A stretch of 19,671 bases of DNA, taken from NCBI GenBank assembly GCA_964483245.1, contig CAZABP010000071.1, positions 1-19,671 of the forward strand. The letters are read 5' to 3'. The position numbers and the translations under genes are program-made. Of the stretch, positions 6,615 to 13,415 are shown one piece after another; position 1 is the first letter of the stretch, and each line of letters starts with the position of its first letter. The stretch comes from CAZABP01 sp964483245 (lineage in GTDB: Bacteria > Planctomycetota > UBA1135 > UBA2386). The notes under the pieces were generated by a model that searched no databases, had not been told where the DNA came from, and worked only from the letters and a program-made list of their open reading frames with translations.

Positions 6615-8732
6615 ATCGAAGCCACGATCCTCTCACCATCCGGCCTCGACCTCGGCCTGATCGATCAAGACGCAGTCCGTGCACTGCAACGCCTGCACAG
6701 CCGGGGGTTCGAAGCCTACCTGGTCGGCGGTTGCGTGCGCGACCTGCTGCTCGGCCGCCAGCCGAAGGATTTCGACATCGCGACCGAAGCGCGACCCACG
6801 CAGGTCAAGCGCACGTTCCCGCGGAACTGCCGGATCATCGGGCGCCGGTTCAAGCTGGCGCATCTCCACTTCTACGACGGCCGCAAGATCCTCGAGGTCT
6901 CGACGTTCCGCCGCGCGCCGGAAGGGCTCGGCGAAGAAGCCGACCTGCTGATCACGCGCGACAACGAGTTCGGCAATGCCGAAGAGGACGCGCGCCGGCG
7001 GGACTTCACGGTCAACGCGCTGTTCTTCGATCCGTTGGCCGACCGGATCATCGACTATGTCGGTGGTCTGCAGGATGTCCGCGACGGCGTGCTGCGCACG
7101 ATCGGCGCGCCGATCGTGCGGATGCGCGAAGATACGGTGCGGATCCTGCGCGCGGCGAAGTTCGCCGGCCGGCTGTCGCTGCGGCTCGAGCCGGAGACGA
7201 TCGACGCGATGGCGTCGGTCGCGCCGGACCTGACGCGCAGCGCGGCGCCGCGGATCCTCGAGGAGATCCTGCGCCTGTTGCGCGGCGGGCACGCGCTCGA
7301 CTCGTTCCAGATCCTGCGCGACATCGGCGCCCTGCGCGTGATCCTGCCGCTGGTCGGCACGTTCCTGCGCGAAGCGCCGGAGCCGGAGCGCGTCGTGTTC
7401 TGGCGCCTGCTCGAGGAGCTGGATGCGCGGATCGCGCACGGCACGGTCGTGCCGACGCCGGTCCTGCTCGGTGCGTTGTTCACGCGGCCGGTGCTCGCGG
7501 CGCTCGAACAGCAGCCGGACCGCAGTCCGGCCGCCGTGACCGAGGCGCTGCTAGGGTCGTTCGGCACCGAGCTGCGGCTGTCGCGACGCGATGCCGGCTG
7601 CCTGAAGCGGATCTGCAGCGTGCAACCGCGGTTCGTGGCGACCGGCGGGCGGGCCGCGACGCTGCTGCGCGATCCGTTCTTCCGGGAGGCGCTGGAGCTG
7701 TTCGCGTTGAGCGTCGGCGCGAGCGGCCAACATCAGGAGTTGTTGGCGGACTGGCGCGCGCGTGCGGCGGAGGCCGGCGGCGCCGGGGCCGGACCGGACG
7801 ACGCAGAGGAAGGCGAGGGCGAGGAGGGTGAAGCGATGGAAGCAGGTGCATCGGCAGCAGAGCCGGGCAGGCGGCGCAAGCGGCGCCGTCGCGGCGGGCG
7901 CCGGCGCGGCCGACGCGAGCGCGACGACCGCGACGAGAACCTCGGTGCAGCGGCCGGCGACGAGCCGGTGGATGAGCCGCGGCCGCGCGGCACGGCGTCC
8001 GACGCGGAGTTCGACGCAGACGACGCAGAGCCCGACGACCGTGCGGATGGTGGCGACGCTGGCGAGCTGCCGGAGTCGCCGGGCGTGCTCGACGAGCTGG
8101 ATCTCCCGTTCCCGGTGCCGAGCGAAGCGCGCGAAGGTGGCGCCGGCGCAGACGCCGGTGGCACCGACGGCGGGCGCAAGCGCCGCCGTCGCGGGCGGCG
8201 TGGCGGTCGCCGGCGGCGTGGCGGCGGCAATGGCGAGGGTGAACGCGCGGAAGAGCGCGCCGGCGAGGCGCCGGCGCCCGTGCGTCAGGCGGAGCGCCGC
8301 GAGGCGCCGCCCGCGCGGCAGCCGCAACCGCAAGCGCGCAAGCCGCAGGAGCAGAAGCCGAAGGCGCAGGCACGACAGCCCGAACCGCGCAAGAAGAAGG
8401 ACAAGCCGCCGCGCAAGCGCGAACGCGAGCGGGAGCGCGAACGCCCGCGCGAAGGGGGCGAACGGCGCCGGCACGACGGACACCGTGACCGCACGGTCGA
8501 GACCATCGAGCCGGAAGCGTTCGACGTGTCGGTGTTCGACCGCGAGATCGACTCGCGCCGGGTGCCGACGTTCGGCGTGTTGGTCGATGAAGGTGCGGCG
8601 AAGAAGCGTCGCCGCGCGCCGCGCGACCAGGACGATGACTACCGGCCGCCGCCGGCACCCGGCAGCGAGCCCGGGCCACCGCCCCCGCCGCCGAAGCCGT
8701 CCGAGGGTGACGACACCTACGGCGACTGGTGA
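6615..8732 (+). CDS. pcnB: Poly(A) polymerase / CCA-adding family nucleotidyltransferase with long basic tail
   Basis: A 705-aa class II nucleotidyltransferase that adds A residues to RNA 3' ends (mRNA decay) or CCA to tRNA. Visible motifs: GGCVRDLLLG (38-47) with the catalytic DFD (Asp52, Asp54); IIGRRFKLAHLHF...VSTFR (74-99), the pattern that I associate with the poly(A)-polymerase branch (E. coli PcnB has IIGRRFRLVH...VATFR); RRRDFTVNAL (127-136); and EDTVRILRAAKFAGRL (~170-186). From ~385 to the end (about 320 residues) the protein is low-complexity: RRRKRRRRGGRRRGRRER blocks, acidic patches, Pro/Gln/Lys stretches and a final Pro run. E. coli PcnB (about 465 aa) also has a basic tail, but far shorter. 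The start is chosen as ATC 6615 because of AGGAG 7 nt upstream; the GTG at 6735 would cut through the active-site motif. It is translationally coupled to panB. Confidence 0.9.
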   Translation: MEATILSPSGLDLGLIDQDAVRALQRLHSRGFEAYLVGGCVRDLLLGRQPKDFDIATEARPTQVKRTFPRNCRIIGRRFKLAHLHFYDGRKILEVSTFRRAPEGLGEEADLLITRDNEFGNAEEDARRRDFTVNALFFDPLADRIIDYVGGLQDVRDGVLRTIGAPIVRMREDTVRILRAAKFAGRLSLRLEPETIDAMASVAPDLTRSAAPRILEEILRLLRGGHALDSFQILRDIGALRVILPLVGTFLREAPEPERVVFWRLLEELDARIAHGTVVPTPVLLGALFTRPVLAALEQQPDRSPAAVTEALLGSFGTELRLSRRDAGCLKRICSVQPRFVATGGRAATLLRDPFFREALELFALSVGASGQHQELLADWRARAAEAGGAGAGPDDAEEGEGEEGEAMEAGASAAEPGRRRKRRRRGGRRRGRRERDDRDENLGAAAGDEPVDEPRPRGTASDAEFDADDAEPDDRADGGDAGELPESPGVLDELDLPFPVPSEAREGGAGADAGGTDGGRKRRRRGRRGGRRRRGGGNGEGERAEERAGEAPAPVRQAERREAPPARQPQPQARKPQEQKPKAQARQPEPRKKKDKPPRKRERERERERPREGGERRRHDGHRDRTVETIEPEAFDVSVFDREIDSRRVPTFGVLVDEGAAKKRRRAPRDQDDDYRPPPAPGSEPGPPPPPPKPSEGDDTYGDW

Positions 8733-9538
8733 TGTCGGCCCCGGCGAAGGTTACGACCGCATCGCTGCGCCGCTCGAAGGAAGCCGGCGAGAAGATCGTC
8801 GCGCTGACCTGCTACGACCATCTGTTCGCGAGCCTGCTCGACGCCGCGGGCGTCGACGTGTTGTTGGTCGGTGACTCGGTCGCAATGACCGTGCAAGGTC
8901 ACGAGACGACCGTGCCGGTAACGATGGACGAGATGGTCTATCACACGCAGCTGGTGAGCCGGACGCCGCGGCGCGGGCTCGTCGTCGCGGACATGCCGTT
9001 CCTCAGCTATCAGGTCTGCGACGAGCAGGCATTGACGAATGCCGGCCGGCTGCTGAAGGAGGGCGGTGCCGAGGCGGTCAAGCTCGAGGGCGGCGCTACG
9101 GTCGTCGCGACCGTGCGCCGGATCGTCGACGCCGGCATCCCGGTCATGGGTCACCTCGGGCTGACGCCGCAGAGCATCCACCAGTTCGGCACCTACCGGA
9201 CGCGCGGGACCGAGGTCAACGAAGCCGAGACGATCCTCGCCGATGCGCGGCGGCTCGAGCAGGCGGGCGTGTTCGCGATCGTGCTCGAGAAGATCCCGCG
9301 CGCGCTCGCCGCGCGCGTGACCGCCGCGGTCGCCGTGCCGACGATCGGGATCGGCGCCGGACCTGACTGCGACGGGCAGGTGCTGGTCATGCACGACCTG
9401 CTCGGGCTGTTCACCCGGTTCCGCCCGCGGTTCGTGCGGCGGTATGCGGAGCTCGCCGATGACGTGCGTGCCGCCGTGCAGCGCTACGCCGAGGACGTGC
9501 GCAGCGGGGAGTTCCCCAACGCCGACGAGAGCTACTGA
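8732..9538 (+). CDS. panB: 3-methyl-2-oxobutanoate hydroxymethyltransferase (ketopantoate synthase)
   Basis: A 268-aa cytoplasmic enzyme (E. coli PanB is 264 aa). It transfers a hydroxymethyl group from 5,10-methylenetetrahydrofolate to 3-methyl-2-oxobutanoate, the first committed step toward pantothenate and coenzyme A. It is a TIM-barrel. The Mg2+ and substrate residues are in place: Asp48 (LVGDSVAM), Asp87 (VADMPF), Lys117 and Glu119 (VKLEGG), His141 (MGHLGLTPQS) and Glu186 (VLEKIP), equivalent to E. coli D45, D84, K112, E114, H136, E181. The ATG overlaps the TGA of pcnB by one base (TGATG), implying coupled translation. An in-frame GTG at 8729 is an unlikely start. The 3' end overlaps the convergent sigma-factor gene by 7 nt. 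No panC or panD is in view. Confidence 0.97.
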   Translation: MSAPAKVTTASLRRSKEAGEKIVALTCYDHLFASLLDAAGVDVLLVGDSVAMTVQGHETTVPVTMDEMVYHTQLVSRTPRRGLVVADMPFLSYQVCDEQALTNAGRLLKEGGAEAVKLEGGATVVATVRRIVDAGIPVMGHLGLTPQSIHQFGTYRTRGTEVNEAETILADARRLEQAGVFAIVLEKIPRALAARVTAAVAVPTIGIGAGPDCDGQVLVMHDLLGLFTRFRPRFVRRYAELADDVRAAVQRYAEDVRSGEFPNADESY

Positions 9539-10104
9539 GGCCCTTCGGCAGTCGCGGCGAGGCGCTGGCGCAACAGCTTCAGCCCGCGGCACAGCGTCAC
9601 GCGCACCGAGCCCTGCGTCATCCGCAGGCGCCGCGCGATCTCCGGGCCGTCGAGCCCGCGCAGGAAGCGCAGCCGCAACGGACAGCGATACGTGGCCGGC
9701 AGCGCGTCGATCGCGGCGAGGATCTCGCGCGCTTCGAGCTCTGGCAACACGGCGTCGGCGCCGCTTTCCACCTGCTCGAGCGGCACCGGCACCGGGCGGC
9801 GACGCGCGGCGACCTGCGCGTTGCGCGCGTGGTTGCGCGCGATCGCGCTGACCCAAGCGACGAATCCATGTTCGTTGCGGAGCGTCGGCAGGGCGGCGAG
9901 CGCCGACAGAGCCACGTCCTGCAGCGCGTCATCGACCTGCGCGCGCGGCAGCATCGCTGCCAGGATCGCGCGGAAGCGCCGTGCGTGACGCAGCCACAGC
10001 GATGCAAAGGCTGCACGATCGCCGCTCCGCGCACGTAGCACCATGGCGAGGTCGCTCTCGTCCTGTGCGACCGAGGGCATGCGGTGCGTGATCGGGGGGT
10101 TCAT
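9532..10104 (-). CDS. ECF-like RNA polymerase sigma-70 family sigma factor
   Basis: A 190-aa two-domain sigma factor, normal for the ECF group. Region 2 spans about residues 28-103: 'DRAAFASLWLRHARRFRAIL', the core-binding 'VDDALQDVALSALAALP' and the -10-recognition helix 'FVAWVSAIARNHARNAQ'. A short linker follows. Region 4 (~122-182) includes 'LPATYRCPLRLRFLRGLDGPEIARRLRMTQGSVRVTLCRGLKLLRQRL', with its helix-turn-helix for the -35 element. The ATG at 10104 has AGGT 8 nt upstream; a second ATG at 10080 lacks any Shine-Dalgarno. The open frame extends far upstream without a stop, but that part is low-complexity and unlike any sigma factor. It is divergent from a one-helix membrane protein and an exported PRC-barrel protein. 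No zinc-type anti-sigma factor (HxxxCxxC) is nearby. Its 3' end overlaps panB. Confidence 0.92.
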   Translation of the reverse strand: MNPPITHRMPSVAQDESDLAMVLRARSGDRAAFASLWLRHARRFRAILAAMLPRAQVDDALQDVALSALAALPTLRNEHGFVAWVSAIARNHARNAQVAARRRPVPVPLEQVESGADAVLPELEAREILAAIDALPATYRCPLRLRFLRGLDGPEIARRLRMTQGSVRVTLCRGLKLLRQRLAATAEGPQ

Positions 10105-10193
10105 CGTGGAAGACCTGTGCAGTCTGCTCCGACGAGCGCCTGAGCTACGCAAGACGAACGGGCCGCGGCCAACATTCCCGCGCGCATGCAGGA

Positions 10194-10207
10194 TGCACGC
10201 GCGTGCA
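10194..10207. promoter_or_regulatory. 14-bp perfect palindrome, possible operator
   Basis: TGCACGCGCGTGCA reads the same on both strands. It lies in the 294-nt divergent region between the sigma-factor start (10104) and the membrane-protein start (10399). A dimeric regulator could bind here, but alternating GC palindromes are frequent in DNA of this composition, so this is weak evidence. Confidence 0.3.
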
Positions 10208-10311
10208 GCGTGGAAAACTCCGGGAAGAATTCTGCTAACGGATCGCTGGGAGGGTTGTCTGGAGCAGACGCAAGGGTCGTGAAGATCGGTGGATCCAGGG
10301 CTCACCCGAAC

Positions 10312-10378
10312 TCCCGATCCGCATCCCGATCCCCATCCCGATCCCCATCCCGATCCCGCTCGAGATCCGATCCCGAAC
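10312..10378. repeat. Short tandem repeat (ATCCCGATCCCC units)
   Basis: About five imperfect units of a 6/12-bp motif (ATCCCGATCCCCATCCCG...) run in the intergenic region 20 nt before the start of the 125-aa membrane-protein gene. The strand is strongly C-rich, with G-rich runs on the other strand. Slippage could change the copy number and so the spacing of the promoter or leader. It is too short and too regular for CRISPR. Confidence 0.8.
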
Positions 10379-10398
10379 CCGACGCGCGCACGGCCCCC

Positions 10399-10776
10399 AT
10401 GGCACGAAAGCGACTTCCGCCTGAACTCGACGAGCAACTCCTCGAGAGCTCGGCGTGGGATCCGCGTGCACAGCCGGTGGATCCGTTCGTGGCGTGGCTG
10501 GATCAGCGTCTCGTCGAACATCGCGCGCGCCGCTTGTGGCGGCGGTGGTTGTTCGGCGGCGCGGCGGCGGCGGCGCTCGTCGCGACGCTCCTGTGGTGGC
10601 TGGTGTTCGGCGTCGATCCGACCAGCAGCACGCACAGCGAGCCGGTGGACGAAGCAAGCAACGAGATCGTCGCCGTGCCTGCGCCGGCCGCAACGCTTGG
10701 CACGCAAGCTGCATTGGAGAGCACGGAGGCGCCGACTGGTGCGCCTGCAGACCTTGCACTCACGGAATCGCGCTGA
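10399..10776 (+). CDS. Small single-pass membrane protein, 125 aa
   Basis: I do not recognise a family. Residues 1-50 are polar and charged (MARKRLPPELDEQLLESSAW, then 'DPFVAWLDQRLVEHRARRLWRRW'). One hydrophobic helix follows at about 51-70 (LFGGAAAAALVATLLWWLVF), then an Ala/Thr/Glu-rich tail of ~55 residues. The Arg-rich stretch before the helix predicts cytoplasmic N-terminus and periplasmic tail. The layout (cytoplasmic head, one helix, divergent from an ECF sigma factor) resembles an anti-sigma factor, but there is no zinc-binding HxxxCxxC motif and the genes are not co-directional, so this is only a guess. No Shine-Dalgarno is visible before the ATG. It is followed 58 nt later by the PRC-barrel gene, likely co-transcribed. 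Confidence 0.7.
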   Translation: MARKRLPPELDEQLLESSAWDPRAQPVDPFVAWLDQRLVEHRARRLWRRWLFGGAAAAALVATLLWWLVFGVDPTSSTHSEPVDEASNEIVAVPAPAATLGTQAALESTEAPTGAPADLALTESR

Positions 10777-10834
10777 GCTTGCTAACGGCGGCGTCACGCC
10801 GCTGTCTCTGTCTCGCGCAACCAAGAGTTCTCCA

Positions 10835-11761
10835 ATGAACAAACCACTCAACATGTTGGCGATGCTTTCGAGCGCGCTGCTGCTGCCGGCAGCGATCGCG
10901 CAGAACCCGGCACCCGCACCGGCGCCGGCCCCGGCCGATCCGCTGCCGAAGCCCGCGAGCGCGCCAGCGATCGCGGCGGCGCCCGCCGATGACCTGATGT
11001 CGTTGCGCGGATTCCTCGGGGAGCGCATCCACGCCAGTGGCGGCGCGGCCAAGAGCAACAGCGACGCGAAGACCTCGGCGAAACCCCTCGCCACGGTGCA
11101 CGACGCGATCGTCGGCAAGCAGGGGGAGATGCAGACGATCATCGTCGTCGGCGAAACGCCGGTCGACGGCATACCTGCCGTGAACGGGATCGTCGAGGTC
11201 CGCTACTACCAGATGCCGGCCAAGGACCTGCGCTGGAACGCGCAGGAGAAGCGGTTCGAGACCGCACTCGATGCGGCAGCGATCGCAGCGCTGCCGCGGC
11301 ATCAGCCGGTGCGCGCCGGCGCCGGAGCCGAGGACGGCGCGCCGATCAGCCAGGACGTGCTCGCCAGCACGCTGCTGCAGAGCAAGCCGAAGCCGAGCGA
11401 CCAGGCGACGAGCGCGCTGGGTCCGGTGGCACGCATCTGGTTCGAACCGAAGGGGCTGCAGCTCGCGTTCCTGGGCATCGAGAGCGGCGGACTGCGGGTC
11501 ATCCCGTGGCAGGTCGTGCGGCTCGAGCCGATGCAGCAGGACGGTGCGTTGAGTCTCAACGCCACGCAGCAGGACATCGAGGGCGCGCCGAAGCTCGCTT
11601 CCGGCGCCGCGGACCTCGACGCCGCGACGCGTGCGCAGGCCTACAAGCACTTCAAGCTGCCGGCGCCGGCATGGGACTCGGCCGCAGGCGGCGCGGAGGC
11701 GCGCGACAAACAACCCGACCGCACGTCGAAGCGCGACCCGGGCACTGGCAAGCAGCCGTGA
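10835..11761 (+). CDS. Exported protein with two PRC-barrel-like domains
   Basis: A 308-aa protein with a signal peptide (MNKPLNMLAMLSSALLLPAAIA, cut before QNP) and a Pro/Ala-rich linker ('NPAPAPAPAPADPLPKPAS'). Two PRC-barrel-like regions follow: one from ~52 to 150 ('DLMSLRGFLGERI', 'ATVHDAIVGKQGEMQTIIVV', 'YYQMPAKDLRWN') and one from ~175 to 300 ('SALGPVARIWFEPKGLQLAF', 'GLRVIPWQVVRL', 'LSLNATQQDIEGAPKL', 'YKHFKLP'). The 'LxxNATxxxIxxAPxL ... YKHF' ending is typical of PRC-barrel proteins of the stress-response/photosynthetic H-subunit type. PRC barrels usually mediate protein contacts; no catalytic residues are evident. Location is periplasmic or extracellular. It follows the 125-aa membrane protein and is closed by the terminator at 11895-11937. 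Confidence 0.75.
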   Translation: MNKPLNMLAMLSSALLLPAAIAQNPAPAPAPAPADPLPKPASAPAIAAAPADDLMSLRGFLGERIHASGGAAKSNSDAKTSAKPLATVHDAIVGKQGEMQTIIVVGETPVDGIPAVNGIVEVRYYQMPAKDLRWNAQEKRFETALDAAAIAALPRHQPVRAGAGAEDGAPISQDVLASTLLQSKPKPSDQATSALGPVARIWFEPKGLQLAFLGIESGGLRVIPWQVVRLEPMQQDGALSLNATQQDIEGAPKLASGAADLDAATRAQAYKHFKLPAPAWDSAAGGAEARDKQPDRTSKRDPGTGKQP

Positions 11762-11894
11762 CGCGCTCCGGCTGAACGAACGCATTCTCGGTCCGTCACC
11801 CGGCCGTGTGATCTTTCAACTGCGTCCCACAGCGCGCACGGTCGGGCCGGACCGGATCTCTCTGTTCTTTCTACCTTCCTGATTTCGCTCTTTC

Positions 11895-11937
11895 CCGGAG
11901 GTGCTGGATGCTGGGTCCGCACCTCCGGTTCCTTTTC
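11895..11937 (+). terminator. Intrinsic terminator
   Basis: CCGGAGGTGC (11895-11904) pairs perfectly with GCACCTCCGG (11919-11928) over 10 bp around a 14-nt loop, followed by TTCCTTTTC. It lies 133 nt after the stop of the PRC-barrel gene and just ahead of the convergent aldehyde dehydrogenase stop, so it probably ends the rightward unit. The 130 nt before it hold no gene I can support. Confidence 0.75.
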
Positions 11938-11964
11938 TCCATGGCTGCCCGGCGGGCGACCGGT

Positions 11965-13398
11965 TCACGCGTCCTGCGGATTCCGCAGCACAAGCAACCG
12001 CGGTTCGCACATCTCGCGGATCGACCAACGCAGGCCCTCGCGGCCGAAGCCGCTCTGCTTGACGCCGCCATATGGCATCGAATCGACGCGGAACGAGGGG
12101 ACGTCGTTGACGATGACCGCGCCGACCTCGAGGCGGCGGAACGCGCATTCGATCCGGAACACGTCGCGCGTGAACAGGCCGGCCTGCAGACCGAAGTCGC
12201 TGGCGTCGATCTGCGCGAGCGCGTCGTCGAAGTCGGTGAACGGTGCCAGGATTGCGACCGGACCGAAGACTTCGCGGCACGAGACATCGGCATCGCGTGG
12301 CACGTCCTCGAGGATCGTCGGCGCGACGAACGAGCCGTCGCGCGTGCCGCCGCAGACGAGCCGCGCGCCATGCGCCAGCGCAGCCTGGATCCACTGCTCG
12401 ACGCGCTCGGCGTCGGCACGGCTGATCAACGGACTCTGGAATGTCTGCTCATCGCGCGGGTCACCGCGGCGCAGCGCATTCGCCGCTGCGGCGACGCGCG
12501 TACGGAACTCGGGATACAGCGAGCTGTGCACGAAGATGCGCTGCACGCTGATGCAGCTCTGGCCGGCCTGGTAGAACGCGCCGGTCACGATGCGCGGCAC
12601 CGCGTCGTCGAGATCGGTGTCGGCATCGACGAGGACCGCGGCGTTGCCGCCGAGCTCGAGCAGCACGCGCTTGCGCCCGGCGCGCGCCTTCAGGTCCCAA
12701 CCGACGGCCGGGCTGCCGGTGAACGACAGCAGGCGCAGCCGCTCGTCGGTGACCAGCGGCCGCGCCTCGTCGCCGCGGCATGGCAGGATCGAGAACGTGC
12801 CGGGCGGCAGGTCGGTCTCAGCCAGGACTTCGCCGAGCAGCAGCGCACCGAGCGGGGTCTGGCTGGCCGGCTTCAACACGAACGGACACCCGGCGGCGAG
12901 CGCGGGCGCGACCTTGTGCGCGGCGAGGTTCAGCGGGAAGTTGAACGGGGCGATCAACGCGACCGGTCCGAGCGGGAAGTGCTCGAGGCGACCGCGATAG
13001 CCCTGCGCCCGCGGCGTCACGGCGAGGTCGAGCGTCTCGCCGTGGATGCGCGTCGTCTCTTCGGCGGCGAAGCGGAACGTGTCGAGCAGCCGCGTCACCT
13101 CGGTGCGCGCGTCGCGGATCGTCTTGCCGGCTTCGACGATCAGCAGCTCGACCAGCTCGGCGCCGCGCTCGGCGAGGCGGGACGTTGCGTGTTGCAGCAC
13201 CTGCTGGCGCCGGAACGACGGCCAGGCGGCGAAGGCCGGCGCGGCGGCGGCGGCGGCAGCGATCGCTGCTTCGATCGTCGCCGGCTCCGCGCGCGATACA
13301 GTCGCGGCGAGGCCACCCGTCCACTTGTCGTGGACCTCGATACGGCTGCCGGTCGTATGCGGCCGGTTCGCGAGCCAGAGCGGGCGGTACGTTTCCAT
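11965..13398 (-). CDS. NAD(P)-dependent aldehyde dehydrogenase (ALDH superfamily)
   Basis: A 477-aa cytoplasmic enzyme that oxidises an aldehyde to the acid (or acyl product) with NAD(P)+. Catalytic features: Asn153 in APFNFPLNL, Lys176 in FVLKPASQTP, the cofactor loop FTGSPAVGWD (226-235), general base Glu248 in LLELGGNAA, and the nucleophile Cys282 in GQSCISVQRI. The CISVQRI context resembles the lactaldehyde/succinate-semialdehyde-like branch, but the substrate cannot be fixed. Further family landmarks are 'EVFGPVAIL' and 'YGGVKQSGFGREGLRWSI' near the C-terminus. ATG 13398 gives a normal N-terminus (METYRPLWLANRP); longer in-frame starts to 13485 add Arg-rich sequence that overlaps the divergent alcohol dehydrogenase gene. 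The two starts are only 17 nt apart, suggesting joint control and perhaps linked alcohol/aldehyde oxidation. Confidence 0.95.
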   Translation of the reverse strand: METYRPLWLANRPHTTGSRIEVHDKWTGGLAATVSRAEPATIEAAIAAAAAAAPAFAAWPSFRRQQVLQHATSRLAERGAELVELLIVEAGKTIRDARTEVTRLLDTFRFAAEETTRIHGETLDLAVTPRAQGYRGRLEHFPLGPVALIAPFNFPLNLAAHKVAPALAAGCPFVLKPASQTPLGALLLGEVLAETDLPPGTFSILPCRGDEARPLVTDERLRLLSFTGSPAVGWDLKARAGRKRVLLELGGNAAVLVDADTDLDDAVPRIVTGAFYQAGQSCISVQRIFVHSSLYPEFRTRVAAAANALRRGDPRDEQTFQSPLISRADAERVEQWIQAALAHGARLVCGGTRDGSFVAPTILEDVPRDADVSCREVFGPVAILAPFTDFDDALAQIDASDFGLQAGLFTRDVFRIECAFRRLEVGAVIVNDVPSFRVDSMPYGGVKQSGFGREGLRWSIREMCEPRLLVLRNPQDA

Positions 13399-13403
13399 GG
13401 CGC

Positions 13404-13407
13404 GGAG
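13404..13407 (+). promoter_or_regulatory. Shine-Dalgarno (GGAG) deciding the alcohol dehydrogenase start
   Basis: GGAG lies 8 nt before ATG 13416. It sits inside the 17-nt gap between the divergent start codons and supports 13416 over the ATGs at 13419 and 13431. Confidence 0.6.
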
Positions 13408-13415
13408 TCGTCGCC

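Noticed and set aside
6735..6737. GTG as the pcnB start
   Set aside because: It would begin at the Val of GGCVRD and delete the conserved glycines of the nucleotidyltransferase active site; no ribosome binding site precedes it.
7480..8679. Minus-strand open frames opposite the basic tail of PcnB
   Set aside because: The low-complexity GC-rich tail opens all six frames. Only the plus frame joins the catalytic domain and couples to panB.
8717..9856. Minus-strand frame covering panB and part of the sigma gene
   Set aside because: Panb residues on the plus strand are fully conserved; this frame shows no family features.
10312..10378. CRISPR-like array
   Set aside because: Units are 6-12 bp with no unique spacers; it is a simple tandem repeat.
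10776..10834. Small GC hairpin (CGGCG...CGCCG) between the membrane protein and the PRC-barrel gene
   Set aside because: Short stem, no T-run; probably a chance structure in GC-rich DNA.
9532..11172. Extended 546-aa reading of the sigma factor
   Set aside because: The extra N-terminus is Gly/Ser/Ala-rich low complexity read through a tandem repeat and antisense to other genes; the normal 190-aa form has an AGGT before ATG 10104.
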